From Moraxellaceae bacterium (lineage in GTDB: Bacteria; Pseudomonadota; Gammaproteobacteria; Burkholderiales; Rhodocyclaceae): a DNA stretch of 64,000 nt. This document shows, in pieces, positions 18,264 to 29,023 of this stretch. Where the stretch lies: NCBI GenBank assembly GCA_031119205.1, contig JAVHYF010000011.1, positions 28,517 through 92,516 on the forward strand, written 5' to 3'. Below the pieces are notes generated by a model, which saw nothing but the letters and a program-made list of their open reading frames with translations, did not search any database and had not been told where the DNA came from. The number at the start of each line of letters is the position of its first letter. The stretch's first letter is position 1. The position numbers were made by a program, and so were the translations under genes.

Positions 18264-18655
18264 AGGCACCTCCCTGTCAACCAGCTTAGTCGTTGCGGTT
18301 GCAACCGAGTTTCGCGGTGGACGAAAAAAGCCTCATTGCCACATGGCCGTCATGCAAGAACCGGCCCATCGGCATGTCCAGGAGCCAGCCTACTGCAGAC
18401 CGGCCCGCCTGACGATGGCGGAAACCGCTGCCCCGGCATACGCGTGAAGTGATGAACCCGGCGTCGGCAAGGCTGCCCGGCGGGCGCCTTGCATTGCGCT
18501 GCCCCGTCAGTCTGCCCGCCGCCGCGCAGGCAACGAGCAGGCTTTGCGAACCTTTGCACTGGTAACCGCAAACCAGGGACCATGCGCCAGGCGCTGCCGG
18601 TGTGCTGTTGATTCCTGCGCAGTCCGCACTGCTTCGGTGCGTGAACGGTGCCCGC
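18264..18655. other. Intergenic region, no gene seen
   Basis: 392 bases between the Cache/CheW stop and the protease start. No open frame has family resemblance or a ribosome-binding site. The part nearest 18264 must hold the protease promoter. A run of A residues (gacgaaaaaagcctcattgc, near 18325) is the only AT-rich spot. I see no hairpin with a U-tract. Confidence 0.4.
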
Positions 18656-21346
18656 TCAGCGGCGTGCGGTCTGTGCTGCGGCCGGCGTCACCAATTGCAG
18701 CTTGCTGCGGTCCGGCTCTGTGCCACCCATGCGCTGGGCGATGCGGGCGGCACACAGGATGGGCAGCAGCTGCTCGGCTTCGTCCGTGGGCACGATGGCC
18801 TCGCTGATGACGCTGGCGCCGGCGATCATGCCGGGCACCGGTTTCATGCGCGCGACCGGCAACTCGGGGATGGGGCCGAGTTCGTCGGCCAGCACGCCCA
18901 GCCAGTTGCCGGGACCGTTGGCGAGCAGGATGACCTGCGGCAGGGCATCGCCGGCCTCATTTGCCTCACCGGCCTGAGCAATGTGACGGATGTCGAACAC
19001 CGGTACCGGCGTGCCTTCGTACATCAGGTAGCCGCCGAAGTCCGGCCCGGCGCCGGGCGCGGTGGACAGTTTGCGGCCGGGCAGGGCCTCGACGATCTCC
19101 TCCGGTTTGAGGGCGAACCATTTTTCGCCGACGCGGAAGGTCGCCAGTTCGATGCAGGCGCCTTCGTCACTCTGGCGACGGCCGTGCAGTTGCGGCCGGC
19201 TGGTGGTGGGGGCGACTTCCGTGGCGGCCTGGGCTTCGCCCACCGGCACCATGACCAGCGCGGTCACCTCGTTGCGGTAGGCGTCGCCTTCACCCTTGTA
19301 TTCGCGGTAGCCAGCCGAGCGGCGGGTGCCCACGGCGTGCAGGCGGCCCTGCCATTCGATGATGCTGCCACTGGTGGCGGCGCCGTCCCCGTCCCCGTCC
19401 GCCAGCTGTGCCAGCCCTGCCGGCAGGCGCGTGCCGGCGCGCAGGCGTTCGTCGCTGGCAGACAGCACGCAGCCTTGCGCGTCGATGAAGGCCGCCAGGC
19501 AGTCCTGGCGCGGATTGCCGGCTTCGTCGCGGGGCAGGGCGTCGCGCAGCATGGCGGCGAACTGCGGGCTGCCGTCGAAGACGATGCCCACGCCGCCCAC
19601 CACGCGGCTGCCGTCCGGCGAGCGGATGGCCGCCCCATAGATATAGGTGGGCGCGCCGTCGTACAGCGGCGAGGGCGCGAACTCCGACACCACGTAGCCC
19701 TGCGAGTCCTCCAGCGCCAGCACGCGGCGGACCCACTCCTCGCGCAGGATCTCGTCGGCAGCGTCCTCGCGATGGCTGCGGGAGCTGGCCACCACCTTGC
19801 CACCGGTGTCGAAGACGATCAGGTCGCTGTACACGGTGTACAGCCCGTTGATGTAGCGCAGCACCTCGCCGATGCGATGGCGTCGCGCCGCATCCAGGCC
19901 GCCTTCCGCCAGCAGCTCGCGGAAGGCGCTGGTCAGTGCCCACCAGCGGCAGTCGTTGGCGCGCTCGTAGAGGTTGCGGTCCATGATGTCGATGGCCAGC
20001 GCGGCCAGGAAGGCGCTGTCGTGCAGCACCGCCGACACCACGGTTTCGTGCAGGTCGTTGATGGATTCCGCGAACAGTGCCTTGGTGCGCTCGCCGCTGT
20101 TGCCCACCTCCTGCAGCAACACCTTGGCGAAGGCGCTGTTCACCGCAGCGGTTCCGCTCTGCTGCTGGCGGCTCATGCGCACATGGCCGTTCCAGATGGA
20201 GCGGTTGAGCGCGCGCTGGATCTCGTCGGCCTGCAGCGGAATGTCGCGCAGGCGCTCGCCGAACATCGCCGGGCTGCGCATCACGGCTTGCAGTGCCTGC
20301 GGGTCGATATGGCGCAGCGCCTCGCCGCGACTGCGTTCGAAGGCATGTTGCAACGGCAGCATGACGTGACCGTGCCAGCCCGGGCCGCCATAGCCCTGGT
20401 AAGGCGTAGCCGCGGCGCTGGTGGCCAGGTACTCGTGCGGGCCGAAGCGTTGCACGCTGAAGCCACCGTCCAGCACCGGTGCGAGCTGCACGCCGGTGGG
20501 GATGTGGTGTGCGTCCGAACTGGCGATGACCCGGCCGTTGGCGTCGGTGAGCAGCACGACGGACCAGTCCTGGTCGTGGTCCTGCTCGCGCAGGTTGGCG
20601 AAGATGCGCCGGGTTTCATCGTCGAAGCGGAAGCACAGGCACAGCACGCCCAGCGGCGCCTGGTCGCCGGGTTGCTCCACGCGATACGCGTAGACGAGCG
20701 ACTGTTCGTGCGCCGGCAGCAGGTCGATGTGGCGGAAGGCTTCCACATAGGCGGCACGGGTGCCCAGCGCCTCGGCCACCAGCGGGTCGCGGCTGGTCTC
20801 CACGCTGACGCTGTCGTCCAGCCGCAGCAGTACGCGGCCTTCGGTGTCCAGCAGCACGATGTCGTGATAGACCGAGTACTTGGCGACGTACTCGGCAAAG
20901 CGTGCGCGCAGGCTGTCCATGTCGTCCTGCAGCTCGCGGCGGGCGGCGTAGTGGCTGCGCACCTCGCGCTCGCGCAGCAGGAAGGCGCGGATGTCTTCGT
21001 CGGTAGCCAGGAAGCCGATGTCGGCGGTGCGCTCGAAGAGGTTGCGCACCATGATGTCCACCGCCACCTGGGCCTTGGCGCGCATGGCCAGCACCGTCTT
21101 GTCCAGGACTTCATGTCCCAGTTGCTCCAGCAGGTGGCTGGTGAGCTGCTGGAAGGCCTGCCGCGTCGGGCCGGTATCGATGCCGGTGCCGGACAGCTGG
21201 CCGAGCAGTGTGAGGTTGTCCCAGCCGGTCTGCAGGCCCTGGAAGGATTGCCCGTAGGCCTGCACGGCCTCCATGTGGCGGCTGATCCGGGCGAAACCGG
21301 GCGTTGTCCGGGCCGGCGTGGCCCGGGTGTCCTGGTGGCTGGGCAT
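18656..21346 (-). CDS. Soluble tandem Cache-like sensor with C-terminal CheW domain
   Basis: 896 residues from the ATG at 21346 (MPSHQDTRATP), chosen for AAGGGAGAAG just upstream. Two related sensory segments are visible: one around YHDIVLLDTEGRVLLRLDDS (about 175) and one around YSDLIVFDTGGKVVASSRSH (about 520), each preceded by a similar NLFER / NLYER helix. They resemble Cache/PAS-like sensor modules. The last 150 residues are a CheW domain (CIELATFRVGEKWFALKPEE, GNWLGVLADELGPIPELP, GMIAGASVI). There is no signal peptide, membrane helix, HAMP or methyl-accepting domain, so the protein should be cytoplasmic, coupling an internal signal to CheA arrays through its CheW part. Length and architecture are unusual for a CheW protein. 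Confidence 0.8.
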   Translation of the reverse strand: MPSHQDTRATPARTTPGFARISRHMEAVQAYGQSFQGLQTGWDNLTLLGQLSGTGIDTGPTRQAFQQLTSHLLEQLGHEVLDKTVLAMRAKAQVAVDIMVRNLFERTADIGFLATDEDIRAFLLREREVRSHYAARRELQDDMDSLRARFAEYVAKYSVYHDIVLLDTEGRVLLRLDDSVSVETSRDPLVAEALGTRAAYVEAFRHIDLLPAHEQSLVYAYRVEQPGDQAPLGVLCLCFRFDDETRRIFANLREQDHDQDWSVVLLTDANGRVIASSDAHHIPTGVQLAPVLDGGFSVQRFGPHEYLATSAAATPYQGYGGPGWHGHVMLPLQHAFERSRGEALRHIDPQALQAVMRSPAMFGERLRDIPLQADEIQRALNRSIWNGHVRMSRQQQSGTAAVNSAFAKVLLQEVGNSGERTKALFAESINDLHETVVSAVLHDSAFLAALAIDIMDRNLYERANDCRWWALTSAFRELLAEGGLDAARRHRIGEVLRYINGLYTVYSDLIVFDTGGKVVASSRSHREDAADEILREEWVRRVLALEDSQGYVVSEFAPSPLYDGAPTYIYGAAIRSPDGSRVVGGVGIVFDGSPQFAAMLRDALPRDEAGNPRQDCLAAFIDAQGCVLSASDERLRAGTRLPAGLAQLADGDGDGAATSGSIIEWQGRLHAVGTRRSAGYREYKGEGDAYRNEVTALVMVPVGEAQAATEVAPTTSRPQLHGRRQSDEGACIELATFRVGEKWFALKPEEIVEALPGRKLSTAPGAGPDFGGYLMYEGTPVPVFDIRHIAQAGEANEAGDALPQVILLANGPGNWLGVLADELGPIPELPVARMKPVPGMIAGASVISEAIVPTDEAEQLLPILCAARIAQRMGGTEPDRSKLQLVTPAAAQTARR

Positions 21347-21418
21347 GAACTTCTCCCTTGGGCGATGCGGGCCTGTGCCGGCCGTTGTGGGTTTTTTGAC
21401 GGGTAACTCGTCCGCCAC

Positions 21419-21446
21419 ATATCGGCAGGTGCGGGGCTGGTCTTGA
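21419..21446 (-). promoter_or_regulatory. Candidate sigma-28 (flagellar) promoter
   Basis: On the minus strand TCAAGACCA is followed after 11 bases by GCCGATAT. The sigma-28 consensus is TAAAGTTT-N11-GCCGATAA. It lies about 70 bases upstream of the Cache/CheW start, the correct place and strand for a chemotaxis gene. The -10 matches 7 of 8 positions; the -35 is weaker. Confidence 0.35.
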
Positions 21447-21816
21447 TGGCAAACGCCCGCATGTCATGGCCGGGTGTCGCAAATGTCACGAACCGGGGCT
21501 GCGCCGTTCCTTTCCGCGGAATGAATCGCGGCGTGGCTGCGGGGTGTCCCGCGGAATCGGTCCGAGGAATCGGTTCGAGGGGCCGTAGAAGCGGCATGGC
21601 TGGCCGGCTGCCGTGGCCTCGGGGATAATCACGGTTTCCCTTAGCGAAACGGCGCAGCATGCTGCGCCCGGCCGACCACCCGGCCGCGTCTCCGGAGTGC
21701 CGCCCCGTCCAGTCTGCGACGCGCCGGCCGCGGATACTGTTTCACCGTCCTCGGCTTCACCGTCCTTCTTCTTCGTCCGGTTTCTCCGCCGGGTTCCACC
21801 TTCCAGGTAGCACACC
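21447..21816 (+). other. Long leader region of deaD
   Basis: About 370 bases upstream of deaD without a gene. GGATAAT near 21622 is a possible -10 box; if used it gives a leader of nearly 190 bases. Long structured leaders are typical of cold-induced deaD/csdA genes, so this stretch may carry thermosensitive control. No coding signal. Confidence 0.35.
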
Positions 21817-24354
21817 ATGTCCGATACCCCTGCCAGCTTTGCCGAGCTCGCCCTGTCCACGCCGCTTCTGCAGGCGCTGGCCGAGGTTGGCTACGAAACG
21901 CCGTCGCCCATCCAGGCGGCCTGCATCCCCCATCTGCTGGCCGGCCACGACATCCTGGGCGAGGCCCAGACCGGCACCGGCAAGACGGCCGCCTTCGCGC
22001 TGCCGATGCTCAACCGCCTGGACCCTGCCCAGCGCGCACCACAGGTGCTGGTGCTGACGCCCACCCGCGAGCTGGCCATCCAGGTGGCCGAGGCCTTCCA
22101 GCGCTACGCCCGCTACCTGCAGGATTTCCATGTCGTGCCCGTGTATGGCGGACAGAGCATGGTGGTGCAGTTGCGCGCGCTGTCGCGCGGTGCGCAGGTC
22201 ATCGTCGGCACGCCGGGCCGGATCATGGATCACATCGAGCGCGGCAGCCTGAAGCTGGACGCGTTGCGCGCGCTGGTGCTGGACGAAGCCGACGAGATGT
22301 TGCGCATGGGCTTCATCGACGACGTGGAATGGATCCTCCAGCACACGCCTGCCACGCGGCAGACCGCGCTGTTCTCCGCCACCATGCCGTCGCAGATCCG
22401 CCGCGTGGCGCACCAGTACCTGCGCGAACCGAAGGAAGTGAAGATCGCCGCGGCCACCACCACCGTGTCCACCATCAGCCAGCGCTACTGGCCGGTGCGC
22501 GGGGTGAACAAGCTGGACGCGCTGACCCGCATCCTGGAGGTGGAGGAGGACTTCGACGCCGCCATCATCTTCGTGCGCACCAAGACGGCCACCGTCGAGC
22601 TCGCCGACAAACTGGAGGCGCGTGGCTATGCCGCCGCGGCGCTGAACGGCGACATGACCCAGGGCCTGCGCGAGCGGGTCATCGAGCAACTGAAGAGCGG
22701 CTCGCTGGACATCGTGGTGGCCACCGACGTAGCCGCGCGCGGCATCGACGTGCCGCGTGTGTCGCACGTCATCAACTACGACATTCCGTACGACACGGAA
22801 GCCTACGTGCACCGCATCGGCCGTACCGGCCGGGCAGGCCGCCAGGGCAGTGCGATCCTGTTCGTCGCGCCGCGCGAGACCGGCATGCTGCGCGCCATCG
22901 AGCGTGCGACGCGCCAGCCGATCACCCAGATTGCATTGCCTACCCGTGAGGCCGTGGCCGACCGCCGCGTAGCGCAGTTCAAGCAGCAGGTGGCGGATGC
23001 GCTTGGTGAGGCCGATCTCGACCTGTCGTTCTTCGAGGAGGTGGTCAACCAGCTCGCCGTCGAACAGGAACTCGACACCCACGAGATTGCCGCCGCGCTG
23101 GTGTACCTGCTGCAGCGCGAACGCCCCTTGCAACTGGACGAAGCCGGCAAGGGCTGGGACGTGGCGACGGCACCGGTGCAGCAACGTGACAGCGGCCGCG
23201 ATGCACCGCGCGAACGCCGGACTTTCGAACGCTCGCAGGAGGGCGAGCGCAGCCACGAACGCCGCGACGAGCGCAGCGAGTACCAGCGCCCGCCGCGCGA
23301 GGAACGCCCGCAGGAGCATGCGCCTTTCGAGCGGCCCGACAACGACAGGACGCGTCGCGAGAACCGCGACGAGATCCTCGCCAAGCGGCGCGATTTCGCC
23401 TCCGGCAACATGCAGCGCTACCGCATCGAGGTCGGCCGCAACCAGGGCGTGACGCCGAAGGAAATCGTCGGTGCGATTGCGAATGAAGGTGGCATCGAAG
23501 GCCGCCAGATCGGCCAGATCAACCTGTTCGACGACTACAGCACCGTCGAGCTGCCGGAGTTGCCGGACGACCTCCTCAACTTCCTGAAGCGCACCCGCGT
23601 GCGCCAGCTGCCGATCAACATCCGCGTCGCGGAGGCCGGCGAGGGTGACCGTCCGGCACCGCGCGACTTCCGTGCGGAGCGTGGCGAACCGCGCTTCGAG
23701 AAGAAGCCTTTCGAAAAGAAGTCCTTCGAGAAAGGCTCCTTCGAGAAAAAGCCCTACGACAAGAAGCCGTACGAGAAGAAGCCCTATGCGGGCAAGGACG
23801 ATGGGGCGGAGCCGCGTGGCAGCTGGAGGGATGACGGCGCACGGCCGGCGGCCACCAAGCCTTGGGACAAGAAACCCTGGGAGAAGAAGCCCTGGGACAA
23901 GAATGCGGCACCGGCGTCACGCACGCCGGACGCAGGAGGCTTCCGCCGCGATGCGCGCGAAGACAATCGCGAAGCACGTCCGTCCAAGCCGTGGGAGAAG
24001 GGGGCCCGTGACCAGGTAGGTGCCCGTGACCAGACGCGCGACCCCGCGCCACGCCCGGCCAGCAGCTGGGACAAGCGCGCCAAGGCAGACCCGTCCAATC
24101 CCGGCAAGCCGGCTTACCTGCCCCGCACCCAAGCCGGCGATGCGCCGCCCAAGCGCAGCTTCAAGGCGGCCGGTGGCAGTGGCGACCAGGACTTCTCGCG
24201 CGACAATGCGCCGGCGAAGCCGCCGTATCGTGACGAGCAGGGTACCAAGCCACCCTTCAAGTCCGGGCCGAAGCAGGATGGCCGCAAATTCGGCGGCAAG
24301 TCTGGTGGCAAACCTTTTGGTGGCCCGCCGAAGACGGGCCGTCGCGGCGGCTGA
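21817..24354 (+). CDS. deaD: DEAD-box ATP-dependent RNA helicase DeaD/CsdA
   Basis: 845 residues. Motifs in order: Q motif (FAELALSTPLLQALAEVGYE, 8-27, then PSPIQ), motif [10 protein letters not shown] (near 50), Ia PTRELA, II VLDEADEML (near 154), III SATMPSQ, and [13 protein letters not shown] (near 330). Residues about 525-605 form the DbpA/CsdA RNA-binding domain (KRRDFASGNMQRYRIEVGRN, DDYSTVELPELP), which targets rRNA. This supports a role in ribosome assembly and cold adaptation. The tail from about 620 is disordered, with repeated KKPFEKKSFEK and KKPWEKKPWDK units. The second domain is followed by a charged Arg/Glu-rich linker. Start ATG at 21817. Confidence 0.93.
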   Translation: MSDTPASFAELALSTPLLQALAEVGYETPSPIQAACIPHLLAGHDILGEAQTGTGKTAAFALPMLNRLDPAQRAPQVLVLTPTRELAIQVAEAFQRYARYLQDFHVVPVYGGQSMVVQLRALSRGAQVIVGTPGRIMDHIERGSLKLDALRALVLDEADEMLRMGFIDDVEWILQHTPATRQTALFSATMPSQIRRVAHQYLREPKEVKIAAATTTVSTISQRYWPVRGVNKLDALTRILEVEEDFDAAIIFVRTKTATVELADKLEARGYAAAALNGDMTQGLRERVIEQLKSGSLDIVVATDVAARGIDVPRVSHVINYDIPYDTEAYVHRIGRTGRAGRQGSAILFVAPRETGMLRAIERATRQPITQIALPTREAVADRRVAQFKQQVADALGEADLDLSFFEEVVNQLAVEQELDTHEIAAALVYLLQRERPLQLDEAGKGWDVATAPVQQRDSGRDAPRERRTFERSQEGERSHERRDERSEYQRPPREERPQEHAPFERPDNDRTRRENRDEILAKRRDFASGNMQRYRIEVGRNQGVTPKEIVGAIANEGGIEGRQIGQINLFDDYSTVELPELPDDLLNFLKRTRVRQLPINIRVAEAGEGDRPAPRDFRAERGEPRFEKKPFEKKSFEKGSFEKKPYDKKPYEKKPYAGKDDGAEPRGSWRDDGARPAATKPWDKKPWEKKPWDKNAAPASRTPDAGGFRRDAREDNREARPSKPWEKGARDQVGARDQTRDPAPRPASSWDKRAKADPSNPGKPAYLPRTQAGDAPPKRSFKAAGGSGDQDFSRDNAPAKPPYRDEQGTKPPFKSGPKQDGRKFGGKSGGKPFGGPPKTGRRGG

Positions 24355-24368
24355 TCGGCTGATGCGTG

Positions 24369-24396
24369 CTGCGGTCGTCGCTGGCGACGACCGCAG
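24369..24396. terminator. Perfect 12-bp hairpin between convergent deaD and chemoreceptor
   Basis: CTGCGGTCGTCG and CGACGACCGCAG enclose a CTGG loop, centred in the 71-base gap between two convergent stop codons. There is no U-tract, so it may act as a bidirectional barrier or transcript stabiliser. Confidence 0.5.
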
Positions 24397-24425
24397 ACAG
24401 CTCGCCACGCTACTGCGAACAGGCC

Positions 24426-25922
24426 CTAGAGCTGGAAGCGGCCCAGGGACTCCTTGAGGTCGCGCGCAACCTGGTTCACCCCCTCGGTCTCGCGCGCGAT
24501 CTCGCGCGTCGTCGCCGATGCCTGATCGGCCATGCGCGATATCTGTTCGACATGGCGGGCAATCTCCTCGGCGGCGGTTGACTGCTCGTGCAGAGCCTGC
24601 GAGATGTCTTCCACCACGCCGCCCACCTTGTTGGCCTGAGTGGTGATGGCGTCGATGGTTTCGCCTGCGCTGCCTGCATGCGCCACGCCTTGCTCGACAC
24701 GTGCCACGGCGTCGCTGATGGTGCTCAGCACCGATTCCTTGGCACTGCGCATGTCGGCCATCATCACGCCGATTTCGCTGGTGGCGGTGGTGGTGCGCTC
24801 GGCCAGTTTGCGTACCTCGTCGGCCACCACTGCGAAGCCACGGCCTGTTTCGCCCGCCCGCGCGGCCTCGATGGCGGCGTTGAGCGCCAGCAGGTTCGTC
24901 TGGTCGGCAATTTCCTTGATGATGTTCACGATCTGCGCGGCGCGCTCCGACTTGTCGCCGAGCTCTTCCACGCGGTGAGAGGCCTGGCTGATGGTGTCGG
25001 CGATGCCGGCCATTTCCTGCACTGCAGCGCGTACCACCTCGCTGCCGGTCAGGGCCGAGCGGTGCGAGCCCTCCGCCAGTGCATGGGCGTTCTGTGCGCT
25101 GTCGCTGATATGCGCGATGGAGGTCGTCATCTGTTGCACGGCGCTGGCCATCGTGGCGGTGGAGTTGCTCTGCTCCGACGCGCCGTGCGCGATGCCATCC
25201 GTCGTGCGGTTGAGACGTGCCACCAGTTGGGCGAGGCTGTCGGCCCCCTGGCGAACGGTCGCGATCGATTCGCCCAGCTGCGTCTGCATGCGGGCGACGG
25301 CTGAAATCACCGGGCTGGCAGCGATGCGGTCTGCGGCGAACGGATAGTCCAGCCGCCCTTCCGCGACCCGTTCGGCGAAGCGCGACACCTCGGCACCGTC
25401 CAGCACCATCTGCCGCAGCATGTGCGCCATGAAGCAGAGCAGGGTGGTCTCCAGCACCACGTACAGCGCATGGACCAGCACGATGTTGATGCTGCCCGTC
25501 TGCGGAAAGACATACACACCCGCACCACCGGCCTGCAGGAACCAGAAACCGAGGTGATGCACGGCGATCACGCCTGCAGCAGCCACCAGCGGACGCCAGT
25601 CGCAGTACAACAGCAGGAAGGCGAGCAGCACGAAGATGCCAAAGTGCGCCTCCAGCATGCCGTGAGACTGGTGGATCAGCAGGGCGGAGAACACCATGAA
25701 GGCGCAGGCCACCGCGACGCGCGACACCAGCTGGCCCGGCAGGCTGCGCGACAGCGCGAAAGGCAGCAGCGCGGCAGGTATGCCGACCAGCAGGGCGGGC
25801 AGCCAGCTGCCGGTGTAGGCCGCCACGCCCAGGCAGACCAGCAGGTGGGCGATCAGCACATTCGCCAGCAAGCGGTCTGCACGTGCGCGGAATGACTGCA
25901 GGGCATCGTTCTGGGCGGACAT
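24426..25922 (-). CDS. Methyl-accepting chemotaxis protein with six-helix membrane sensor
   Basis: 498 residues. The N-terminal 190 residues are five or six tightly packed membrane helices with almost no periplasmic loop ([34 protein letters not shown]), so the stimulus is probably sensed within the membrane. There is no ordinary HAMP domain; a short linker ([20 protein letters not shown]) leads to the signalling domain. The conserved hairpin [20 protein letters not shown] is followed by [20 protein letters not shown]. No CheR/CheB pentapeptide at the C-terminus (ESLGRFQL). GAGGTAACC precedes the ATG at 25922. The paired His in the membrane region could bind a cofactor, but that is speculation. 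Confidence 0.92.
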   Translation of the reverse strand: MSAQNDALQSFRARADRLLANVLIAHLLVCLGVAAYTGSWLPALLVGIPAALLPFALSRSLPGQLVSRVAVACAFMVFSALLIHQSHGMLEAHFGIFVLLAFLLLYCDWRPLVAAAGVIAVHHLGFWFLQAGGAGVYVFPQTGSINIVLVHALYVVLETTLLCFMAHMLRQMVLDGAEVSRFAERVAEGRLDYPFAADRIAASPVISAVARMQTQLGESIATVRQGADSLAQLVARLNRTTDGIAHGASEQSNSTATMASAVQQMTTSIAHISDSAQNAHALAEGSHRSALTGSEVVRAAVQEMAGIADTISQASHRVEELGDKSERAAQIVNIIKEIADQTNLLALNAAIEAARAGETGRGFAVVADEVRKLAERTTTATSEIGVMMADMRSAKESVLSTISDAVARVEQGVAHAGSAGETIDAITTQANKVGGVVEDISQALHEQSTAAEEIARHVEQISRMADQASATTREIARETEGVNQVARDLKESLGRFQL

Positions 25923-25965
25923 GGTGGTTACCTCGTTCGAGTGGGCCGGGGAGCGTGGTGGAAGG

Positions 25966-25994
25966 ATGAAGTAGTGAAGTGAACTAGTGAAATG
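25966..25994 (+). repeat. Degenerate AGTGAA-repeat tract
   Basis: The sequence ATGAAGTAGTGAAGTGAACT followed by AGTGAAATGG contains several spaced AGTGAA units upstream of the chemoreceptor gene. It resembles the GTGAAA arrays at 30168-30195 and 53720-53750, but has no second, inverted arm nearby. The relationship is uncertain. Confidence 0.3.
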
Positions 25995-25997
25995 GGG

Positions 25998-26258
25998 TCA
26001 GCCGCCGATGCAGAGGATGCCGGCGCGCAGGGCCTCGAACTCAAAGTAGAGCAGGGCACCCAGTGACGCGAGCAGCCACAGGCCCAGCGCGACCCATGCG
26101 CTTGCCTGCTTGTGCGGAGAATGGCTAGCAGCGACGTTCATGACAGCGTCAATGCCGGTGGCGGCCTCGGTAGGAGTGATATCGCCGCTATCGGCAGGGC
26201 GCCGACCGGCTTTAGGCGGTGCCACCTCAGTGTTTTCCAGAGGGCCGGCATCCTGCAT
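25998..26258 (-). CDS. Small hypothetical single-pass membrane protein
   Basis: 86 codons from ATG 26258, or 40 to 47 residues if the internal ATG at 26141 (MNVAASHSPHKQASAW) is used. The C-terminal half has one membrane helix (WVALGLWLLASLGALLYFEF) followed by a short tail ending in LCIGG. Neither start has a clear ribosome-binding site. It is on the same strand as, and 75 bases upstream of, the chemoreceptor gene. I recognise no family. The hydrophobic segment supports a real gene, but a chance open frame is possible. Confidence 0.4.
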   Translation of the reverse strand: MQDAGPLENTEVAPPKAGRRPADSGDITPTEAATGIDAVMNVAASHSPHKQASAWVALGLWLLASLGALLYFEFEALRAGILCIGG

Positions 26259-26342
26259 GGAAAGGGGGGCGTCAGGCTGCCTGGCGGCAGCTTCCGTCCG
26301 CGCAAGGCGCCATGGGCCTGGAGGCCTGGCCCGGAAGACAAC

Positions 26343-26362
26343 GGGGTGGCCATTGCCACCCC
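26343..26362 (-). terminator. Hairpin downstream of the ketoacyl synthase gene
   Basis: GGGGTGGC and GCCACCCC pair perfectly around a CATT loop, about 120 bases downstream of the synthase stop. On the minus strand it is followed by a moderately T-rich stretch (GTTGTCTTCC). Confidence 0.4.
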
Positions 26363-26482
26363 GACGGGTTTGTTACGCCTTGCTTCGCGGAGATGGGCGG
26401 AGGGACTGCTGGTAATCGTGCTGTGCTGGCGGAAGCGTGGCCCCGCGCTCACCAGCCTGGCGCAGGCCGCGCCGGTCGCTGC

Positions 26483-27598
<1,116 letters not shown>

Positions 27599-27669
27599 GT
27601 GGATCCTTGTGCTGCGCAGACCCGACACGCTAGCACAGCAGGCCAGGGCGGTCTGTCGGCGGCTTCCGC

Positions 27670-28869
27670 TCAGGACACTGCGCGGACGCGGTAGGCCAGC
27701 CAGATCGCGAGCACCGTGCCGGCGGTAGCCAGCAGGCCGACCGTGGGAAAACCGATCAGTTCACCACGTGGGCCGTTGCTCATCATGGCGCCGGCGATGA
27801 AGGCCGCCGAGCCCGAGGCGAGGTTTTGCGCGGCGGAGGTTGCGGCCATCAGGCGGCCGCGCAGGGCCGGGCGGGTGGCGCCGGTGGCGAGTGCGGAGGC
27901 CGGGATGAAACGGCCGGACACCAGCACGAAGAACAGCACCGAGATGCCGATCTGCCAGGGCAGTCCGAGTTGAGGCGTGTTCGCCACGATATTGATCGGC
28001 AGCACGCTGGCTACCGCCAGCAGCGACAGAACATGCGCATGGCGGTGGCGGTCCGTCTGGTGGCCGATCCAGGGGCGCGTGACCAGCGTGGCCGCACCCC
28101 CCGCGAGATAGATCCAGATGAGGTCCGACGGTGTCAGGCCGATGTTGGAAACCATCGACGGAGCGATGTAGGGAATGATCAGGAAGCCGCTGAACATCAC
28201 CGCCGCGGACATGGCCAGTGACCACAGGTGATTGCGTTCGCGCAGCAGCTCGCCGTAACTGGCGAGGAAGCCGGTGGGGGCTGCGGACAGGTGCCCGCGC
28301 ACATGCGGCACCACGCGCACGGCGACGATCCATACACCTGCACAGAGCACGGCCAGCACCACGAACGGCGCGCGCCAGCCCATGTGGTTGGCGATGATCA
28401 GACCCAGGGGCACGCCCGCCACCGAGGCCAGCGAGAAACCCAGCATCACCAGGCCCATCGCGCGGCCCCGGCGCTGTGGCGGAATCACGTCGCCGACGAT
28501 GGACAGGGTGATGGACCCCAGCACGCCGCCGAACAGGCCGGCGACCGCACGTGCGACCAGCATCATCGTGTAGCCATGCGCCAGCGCGCAGCCGAGTGTG
28601 GCGATAGTGAGGCCGACATAGGTGACCAGCAATGCGCTGCGGCGGTCGAAGCGGTCCGCGAGCGAAGCGGCCAGCAGCGAGGATGCGCCGGCTGCGAAGG
28701 AGTAGGCGGATACCAGCAGGCCGAAGGCCGTGGTGTCGATGTCCAGTTCGCCCATCAGCATGGACGACAGCGGCATCATGATCATGAAATCCACGATGAC
28801 GGTCAGCTGGACCAGCATCAGGAGAATGAGAAGGGCCCGTTCGCGGGCCTCGGGCAACGGAGGGTTCAT
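27670..28869 (-). CDS. MFS transporter, DHA1-type efflux
   Basis: 399 residues with about 12 membrane helices. The segment VDFMIMMPLSSMLMGELDID in helix 1 and DRFDRRSALLVTYVGL in the loop 2-3 motif A are those of drug:H+ antiporters with 12 helices. PPQRRGRAMGLVMLG is the second motif-A-like repeat. A substrate cannot be assigned; relatives include arabinose and drug effluxers. It precedes the ketoacyl synthase on the same strand and could be cotranscribed. ATG at 28869. Confidence 0.88.
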   Translation of the reverse strand: MNPPLPEARERALLILLMLVQLTVIVDFMIMMPLSSMLMGELDIDTTAFGLLVSAYSFAAGASSLLAASLADRFDRRSALLVTYVGLTIATLGCALAHGYTMMLVARAVAGLFGGVLGSITLSIVGDVIPPQRRGRAMGLVMLGFSLASVAGVPLGLIIANHMGWRAPFVVLAVLCAGVWIVAVRVVPHVRGHLSAAPTGFLASYGELLRERNHLWSLAMSAAVMFSGFLIIPYIAPSMVSNIGLTPSDLIWIYLAGGAATLVTRPWIGHQTDRHRHAHVLSLLAVASVLPINIVANTPQLGLPWQIGISVLFFVLVSGRFIPASALATGATRPALRGRLMAATSAAQNLASGSAAFIAGAMMSNGPRGELIGFPTVGLLATAGTVLAIWLAYRVRAVS

Positions 28870-28945
28870 GCTGCGCGGGTGATGCGGAAAAGAAACGGGC
28901 CGTCCGACGATGGACGACCCGACAGGATCATTCTAGCCCCGGCGC

Positions 28946-28967
28946 GTGGCCGCTACCTTGCGGCCAC
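28946..28967 (-). terminator. Hairpin after dnaJ
   Basis: GTGGCCGC and GCGGCCAC pair perfectly across a 6-base loop, 57 bases downstream of the dnaJ stop codon. No U-tract follows. Confidence 0.35.
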
Positions 28968-29023
28968 TGCCATGAACGGTATTGCTGGAGTGTGCGGACG
29001 TGATGACGATCAATCGAAGAGGG

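Noticed and set aside
18602..21406. 934-codon open frame on the plus strand
   Set aside because: Antisense to the sensor-CheW gene, which has clear CheW and sensor motifs, a good start and a promoter candidate. The antisense product is Val/Ala/Gln/His-rich with no domain.
21565..21585. GGTTCGAGG as a tRNA T-loop
   Set aside because: The bases around it do not form acceptor, anticodon or D arms, and the following sequence does not match GGTTCGAATCC.
21757..23319. 520-codon minus-strand open frame opposite deaD
   Set aside because: Antisense to all DEAD-box motifs of deaD; no start signal or recognisable domain.
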